Part shown: positions 14,274 through 17,661 of the stretch, piece by piece
Layout of the letters: every line of letters starts with the position of its first letter
Numbering within the stretch: the first letter of the stretch is position 1
NCBI GenBank assembly: GCA_035463295.1
Contig: DATHTK010000033.1
Coordinates: 1-17,661, forward strand
Direction of reading: 5' to 3'
Length of the DNA: 17,661 nucleotides
DNA from: DATHTK01 sp035463295
GTDB lineage: Bacteria; Actinomycetota; Rubrobacteria; Rubrobacterales; Rubrobacteraceae
Notes under the pieces: model-generated
What the model was told of the DNA's origin: nothing
The model's database searches: none
The model's input: the letters and a program-made list of their open reading frames with translations, nothing else
Made by a program: the position numbers and the translations under genes

Positions 14274-14326
14274 ACTGATGGATCCGACCACCAGGGAAGT
14301 CTTGCCCGGTGGACGGATCGATCAGT
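14274..14326. repeat. 53-bp near-perfect palindrome between Usp and SDR genes
   Basis: The left arm is 14274-14299 and the right arm 14301-14326, centred on T14300; 22 of 26 positions pair. The outer part is ACTGATgGATCCGaCCACC against GGTGGaCGGATCgATCAGT (17 of 19), and the inner part adds GG and AAG. It lies 62 bp before the SDR start and 152 bp after the Usp stop. As DNA it could be an operator for a dimeric regulator; as RNA it would form a very long hairpin (terminator or leader). The surrounding 14213-14477 holds no gene I believe, and one 6-bp stem TTGTGG/CCACAA at 14395-14413. Confidence 0.7.
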
Positions 14327-14477
14327 CAGGAACCCCTGCGCGCGGGCTCCTCTCACGCAGCCCGGCTCGCGCCGCGGGGCCGGCAGACACGGTCTTGTGG
14401 GGTTACGCCACAACGGCTCGCGCAGCGCCATCACGAAAACGGTCGGGGCCACCGGCACTATCTCCGAGCGGTTCCTC

Positions 14478-15365
14478 TCAACTTTCGCTCTCTTCGGAAA
14501 GTTTGACGATCAGGACCGGCCCCTCCACGGCCCTCAGTACATCGGTGGAGACGCTGCCCAGCGTGAAGCGCCTCACGGCGTCCAGACCCCGCGAGCCGAG
14601 CGCAACGAGGGTCTTCTCGCCGGAGTCTTCCGCGATCCTCTGGATGATCGCAGCCGCGTCACCCACCTCGCCCCTGACATCGGGACGTCCCTGCAGACTC
14701 TCGGCGCGCCGCCGCAGCGACTCGTCACCCATCTTCAGGACCTCCTCGGAGATCGCCGGTGTCTCGGAGGCTCCATCGGTCCTGAAGGCCAGCTGCGGAG
14801 GATAGACCCGCACCAGCACGACCGAGGCCCCGAAGAGCTCGGCCAGGCTCACCCCCAGGTCCGCCGCCCGCGTCGCCGCCGCCGAGGAGTCGTCGCCGAC
14901 GATCACCCTGGCCGGCGGCCAGCTCCCCTCTCCGCGCACGACGAGGACCGGGCAGGAGGCAAGAGCGACGACCCCCTCCGAGACGCTCCCGGTCACGAGC
15001 CGCTTCACCGGCCCTGCGCCCCGGCTACCGACGACGATGAGGTCGGCGGCCAGCTCGTCGGCGAGGGCGGCGATCTCGTCCGGCGGGCGTCCCTCCCGGA
15101 GGTGCTCCGCCTCGACGGCGCCTCCGGATTCCCGTACTCGTTTCACCTCTGTCTCCAGCAACTCCCGGGCTCCCTCTTCGTAGAGGTGCGCGTGCCTATT
15201 CACGGACATGGCGGGATACGCGGTCGGTGGAATACTCGTCCAGACGTGCACGACGTGCAACTCGGCCCCGGCCTTGTTCGAGAGGTCTATGGCTGCCCTC
15301 GCCGCCAGCGCAGCGTCCCCAGAACCATCGGTGGCCAGGAGGATCTTCTTCGGCGGAGTACGCAA
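14478..15365 (-). CDS. Tandem universal stress protein (UspA family, 295 aa)
   Basis: Two Usp domains are fused. Domain 1 (residues about 5-146) starts KKILLATDGSGDAALAARAA and ends with the nucleotide-binding signature VGSRGAGPVKRLVTGSVSEG followed by CPVLVVRG. Domain 2 (about 150-290) starts ARVIVGDDSSAAATRAADLG and ends LGSRGLDAVRRFTLGSVSTD, GPVLIVKL. Both keep G-x2-G-x9-G(S), so both probably bind ATP. Usp proteins act in the cytoplasm in stress survival. The start is TTG at 15365, supported by GGAGGA 7 bases upstream and by homology beginning right after; there is no nearby ATG or GTG that fits. The gene lies 53 bp behind the MarP-like protease gene, but 27-bp element copy C, inside the end of the protease gene, points at it from 76 bp upstream. 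It probably has its own promoter as well as read-through. Confidence 0.93.
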   Translation of the reverse strand: MRTPPKKILLATDGSGDAALAARAAIDLSNKAGAELHVVHVWTSIPPTAYPAMSVNRHAHLYEEGARELLETEVKRVRESGGAVEAEHLREGRPPDEIAALADELAADLIVVGSRGAGPVKRLVTGSVSEGVVALASCPVLVVRGEGSWPPARVIVGDDSSAAATRAADLGVSLAELFGASVVLVRVYPPQLAFRTDGASETPAISEEVLKMGDESLRRRAESLQGRPDVRGEVGDAAAIIQRIAEDSGEKTLVALGSRGLDAVRRFTLGSVSTDVLRAVEGPVLIVKLSEESES

Positions 15366-15418
15366 GGATCGTTCCTCCTTCGCCTCTCTCGCTCGTCCGG
15401 CCTACTCCATAGATACTG

Positions 15419-16561
15419 TTACCCTCGAGCATGGGAGGGGGATGTGAGATTTATGAGAGTTGCCACAGAAACCCGACCAGCGTCCGCCGCGGCTCCTTGC
15501 TCCTGCGCCGCGACGAGGGCCTCCTCGACGATGGCCGAGGGTATGCCGAAAGCGGCGTCGTCCATTCCGGCTCCCTCGGCGAAGATGGTAGCCACCACCC
15601 GTCCGTCGGCGTTCACCGCCGGCCCCCCGGAGTTTCCGCTGCGGACCTGGCTTTTCAAGCTCGTCACCTGGCGCTCTACGGCTTCGCGCCCGCGAACATC
15701 CCTGGTCAGCACGGTCCGGGTCTCGCCCACGCGTCCGGCGCGCGCCTCGAAAGGACCGTTCTCCGGGTAGCCCAGGACGGCGACGGACTCTCCGGGCTCG
15801 GGGAGGGCGAGCTCCAGGGCCGGAAGGTCTAGGTCCTCCACGCCCAGCACCGCAAGGTCGTTGCGCTCGTCGAACACCAGCACCTCCGACCGGAGCTGTT
15901 CTCCTACGCCCCCGGGCTGCACAGCCACGTGGTCCGCCTCGGCTACCACGTGAGCATTGGTCACGACGAGCCCCCTTCCGGCGACCCAGCCCGACCCGGC
16001 TCTGCCGGTGAGCCCCGAGGCGCTCACAACCCGCACGACGCTGGGGGCCGCTTGCTGCACCTGCGGTGCCTCCAGCAGCTCCGGGTCCGGGGGTGGCACC
16101 TCGGGTCGCGGACCCTCTATGCGCGGGAGGGGATCGAGCCGGGAGAAGACCTGGAGCAGGGTGGCGGCCGGCAGCCGCTCGTCCAGCCGGTCGACGATCT
16201 CCGAACGTTGCAGCGACGCCTGGAGGGCGGGCGGCAACGGCGCCTGCTGCCCCACGACACCGACAACCCAGGCGAAAAGCAGCCCGACGCCGGCCCCCAG
16301 GACCGCCCCTCCCAGCCTGTCGAGGGGCTCCAGGGGCGTCTCCAGGAGCGGCTGGCGCAGCCGGTCACCGAACGCCCGGGCGACCGCCTCCCCCAGCAAC
16401 GCCGACACGACGACGGCGAGTATCGGTATGAGGGTCCCGTAGACCGGCGGCATACCCCCGGACACGAGCTCCGACGCGAGCCTCGAACCGAGGTAGAGCC
16501 CCCCGAGCACGCCGGCGAGCGACGACGCTCCCACCACGAGCCCGACCCGGACGCCTCGCAC
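15419..16561 (-). CDS. MarP-like membrane serine protease (CvpA domain plus trypsin-like domain)
   Basis: MarP of Mycobacterium tuberculosis (Rv3671c) is a periplasmic, membrane-anchored protease needed for acid and oxidative stress survival; this protein has the same layout. The N-terminal CvpA-like part has about four helices (VGLVVGASSLAGVLGGLYLG, YGTLIPILAVVVSALLGEAV, AVLGAGVGLLFAWVVGVVG). A Pro-rich linker follows, then the protease domain with GSGWVAGRGLVVTNAHVV (His), VFDERNDLAVLGVEDL (Asp) and SQVRSGNSGGPAVNADGRVV (Ser). No cysteine is present, so the disulfide of the mycobacterial enzyme is absent. GTG at 16561 is the first ordinary start, but it would cut helix 1 in half: the frame and homology run on upstream (VIDWFIVAFALLLAV) to ATC at 16618, which lies 6 bases behind AGGAG. 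That start would give 399 residues, against 397 for MarP. The true start is therefore likely non-standard. Confidence 0.88.
   Translation of the reverse strand: MRGVRVGLVVGASSLAGVLGGLYLGSRLASELVSGGMPPVYGTLIPILAVVVSALLGEAVARAFGDRLRQPLLETPLEPLDRLGGAVLGAGVGLLFAWVVGVVGQQAPLPPALQASLQRSEIVDRLDERLPAATLLQVFSRLDPLPRIEGPRPEVPPPDPELLEAPQVQQAAPSVVRVVSASGLTGRAGSGWVAGRGLVVTNAHVVAEADHVAVQPGGVGEQLRSEVLVFDERNDLAVLGVEDLDLPALELALPEPGESVAVLGYPENGPFEARAGRVGETRTVLTRDVRGREAVERQVTSLKSQVRSGNSGGPAVNADGRVVATIFAEGAGMDDAAFGIPSAIVEEALVAAQEQGAAADAGRVSVATLINLTSPSHARG
15442..15468 (-). promoter_or_regulatory. 27-bp recurrent element, copy C (upstream of Usp gene, inside protease coding tail)
   Basis: On the minus strand it reads CTGTGGCAACTCTCAT and ends CTCACAT. 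TTT precedes it as in A, B and D. It ends 76 bp before the TTG start of the Usp gene and lies wholly within the last codons of the protease gene. Confidence 0.6.
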
Positions 16562-16615
16562 GGCGAGCAGCAGGGCGAAAGCTACTATGAACCAGTCGAT
16601 AACGTGCAGCGATCC

Positions 16616-16629
16616 GATGCCACGCTCCT
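16616..16629 (-). promoter_or_regulatory. Ribosome binding site and putative ATC start of the MarP-like protease
   Basis: AGGAG at 16625-16629, a 6-base spacer CGTGGC, then ATC at 16616-16618, in frame with the protease and preceded by an in-frame TAG. No ATG, GTG or TTG occurs between that TAG and the GTG at 16561. CTG at 16609 is the only other near-standard codon, but its spacing is 15 bases. Confidence 0.45.
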
Positions 16630-16734
16630 ACGCAAAGCCGTCCGCTGTCTCTCAGATCATCGGCGCCGAACCCACCGTTCTTCGATACAGCCTCGTTCCG
16701 TCTTATGAGTCTGGACCGGGAAGATGTGACCGGC

Positions 16735-16761
16735 CTGTAAGAAAGATGAGAATCGGCACAG
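16735..16761 (-). promoter_or_regulatory. 27-bp recurrent element, copy D (upstream of MarP-like protease)
   Basis: On the minus strand it reads CTGTGCCGATTCTCAT, then TTTCTTACAG, followed by GGC and later TCACA as in E and F. It ends 116 bp before the putative ATC start and 173 bp before GTG 16561, the longest distance of the six copies. The spacer 16619-16855 holds no gene I can support. Confidence 0.6.
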
Positions 16762-16855
16762 AAAGGATTGGCGTTGGGTAGAGATGTCCGCCGCGCCTAC
16801 GAAGACCGGGAACCCCGCGCAGGGTCGCTGGCGCGAAAGTCACCTGGATGCTGCG

Positions 16856-17254
16856 CTACCCTCGCTGGAACTCGATCCGGAAACCCCTCTCCGAGAGGGT
16901 CGAGATCGTCCGTTCCAGGTCACGTTCGCGCACCAGGAGGTAGTCGGAGTCCTCAGTCGCCACCACGAACACGTCGATCTCCTTCTCGGCCACCGGCGCG
17001 GCGATGGAAGAGATCATGCCGGAGAGGTCGAACTCGAAGGGGCTCTCGACCTTCATACACCGCCACCCGCTCTCACAGTCGATGCCCGCCGGCACGCTGG
17101 TCTCCGGCACGACGAGGGACAGCTCGTCCGGGGTCCGCGAGATGGAGAAGAAGTATCCCCCGGTGGCCCACTCGGGCACGGGAGCGTCCCTATCCAGCCT
17201 GCAGATGGCGAACGCGTCGTCGAAGAGCAGGAGAGAACGATCGAGGTTGGCCAT
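16856..17254 (-). CDS. ACT domain protein (ACT_7/CASTOR-like, 132 aa)
   Basis: Small proteins of this group contain two ACT-like halves and are thought to bind small ligands such as amino acids. Visible signature: FAICRLDRDAPVPEWATGGY, FFSISRTPDELSLVVPE, then GWRCMKVESPFEFDLSGMIS, SSIAAPVAEKEIDVFVVATE and DSDYLLVRERDLERTISTLS. The length of 132 residues and order of motifs fit the family well. The ATG at 17254 lacks a ribosome binding site. TATACT, a good -10 box, lies 6 bases upstream (17261-17266 on the minus strand), so the mRNA may be leaderless. It stands alone between the protease promoter region and a degenerate membrane-protein gene. Ligand unknown. Confidence 0.88.
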   Translation of the reverse strand: MANLDRSLLLFDDAFAICRLDRDAPVPEWATGGYFFSISRTPDELSLVVPETSVPAGIDCESGWRCMKVESPFEFDLSGMISSIAAPVAEKEIDVFVVATEDSDYLLVRERDLERTISTLSERGFRIEFQRG

Positions 17255-17293
17255 AATCTCAGTATAGAGCTTCCTGGCTGCAACACTTCTCGC

Positions 17294-17507
17294 TCACGCG
17301 ATAAAGACCGCCAGGAGGATCTCCACCGCAGAGAGCACGAGAGCCAGGGCAGCGAGCCGGCGGGCGCCGCGTCCGTAACCCGACGCGCCGAGAAAGGTCC
17401 CGGTAGGCCCGGCGGGCCCCAGGTCGCCGAGGGGTCAGGTTTCCCGCCAGAGCCACGACGATGCCGAGCACCGCAGCGACGCGCCCGAAGAGCAGATACG
17501 TCCTCTT
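17294..17507 (-). pseudogene. Small two-helix membrane protein, frameshifted
   Basis: On the minus strand the frame from about 17507 reads KRTYLLFGRVAAVLGIVVAL, then AGNLT, after which it becomes Arg/Pro-rich and loses membrane character. One frame over, the sequence continues LGDLGPAGPTGTFLG and RLAALALVLSAVEILLAVFI, ending in TGA at 17294-17296. Removing one C opposite the G-run 17431-17434 joins them into a plausible two-helix protein of about 70 residues. No ATG, GTG or TTG with a ribosome binding site is evident at the front; the codon before RTYLLFG is AAG. I do not recognise the family. A homopolymer sequencing error is a real alternative. Confidence 0.5.
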
Positions 17508-17538
17508 AGCCGCTGCGTCCGCTCGAATTACAGATCCA

Positions 17539-17661
17539 TCAATACCTGAACAGCGCGGCCACGGTCGCGCCATCGGGCATCTCGTCGGGATCGAGCGCGT
17601 ACACGGTCCCGCGGTTCAGGAGGGTCTGTACCGCGGCGAGGTCCGGGAGGTCCCCGTCTCC
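17539..17661 (-). CDS. C-terminal end of an unidentified protein (partial)
   Basis: Forty codons run from the right edge to the TGA at 17539-17541: DLPDLAAVQTLLNRGTVYAL and DPDEMPDGATVAALFRY. The frame is open to the edge, with no membrane segment or motif I recognise. It is probably the upstream neighbour of the small membrane-protein gene in the same direction. The family cannot be named from this fragment. Confidence 0.5.
   Translation of the reverse strand, partial: GDGDLPDLAAVQTLLNRGTVYALDPDEMPDGATVAALFRY

Noticed and set aside
14222..14458. 78-aa minus-strand open frame in the Usp-SDR spacer
   Set aside because: No ribosome binding site, no motif, and it crosses the 53-bp palindrome; most likely chance.
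14241..15770. 509-aa plus-strand open frame opposite the Usp gene and the protease end
   Set aside because: Shadow of two well-supported minus-strand genes; composition biased and no motifs.

Overview
This is a GC-rich, gene-dense actinobacterial window. The gene mix (Tat translocase, PRC-barrel proteins, a MarP-like protease, an LLM-class flavin oxidoreductase, a GH15 enzyme, an ACT_7 protein) and the use of GTG and TTG starts fit Rubrobacter or a close relative. That placement is an inference; no rRNA or marker gene is present to prove it.

Layout. 1-576 (-) is tatC, cut by the left edge. 845-1532 (+) holds two small genes, the second a PRC-barrel protein. 1556-2797 (+) is a gluconokinase remnant fused by deletion to a gluconate permease (GntP) remnant, followed by an intact AI-2E-family transporter (2794-4008). 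4342-5478 is a graveyard: a succinate dehydrogenase/fumarate reductase flavoprotein remnant (-) and a FUSC-family exporter remnant (+), divergent and both without their 5' parts. 5663-6638 (+) holds a second PRC-barrel protein and a four-helix membrane protein. 6850-10898 (+) is a tight operon of a DUF1440-like membrane protein, an LLM oxidoreductase, a broken GH15 glucoamylase/trehalase-like gene and a frameshifted alpha/beta hydrolase. 10930-14212 (-) is a coupled operon read in the order SDR, alpha/beta hydrolase, 484-aa protein of unknown function. 14478-16618 (-) holds a tandem universal stress protein and, upstream of it, a MarP/CvpA-type membrane serine protease. 16856-17661 (-) holds an ACT_7 protein, a degenerate small membrane-protein gene and the tail of a gene cut by the right edge.

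Two patterns stand out. First, a 27-bp element (CTGTGnnAAyTCTCAT, then a TCACAG-like end) occurs six times, oriented towards tatC, the 87-aa gene, both PRC-barrel genes, the Usp gene and the protease gene. In five cases it lies 59-76 bp before the start codon. It looks like the promoter or operator of a stress or envelope regulon. Second, the metabolic and transport genes between about 1.5 and 10.9 kb are unusually decayed by internal deletions, single-base frameshifts and a nonsense codon. Two of the frameshifts sit in or beside perfect 16-bp hairpins, which suggests hairpin-templated (quasipalindrome-correction) mutation. All genes that carry the 27-bp element are intact.

There is no rRNA, tRNA, CRISPR array, transposase or prophage gene that I can see.
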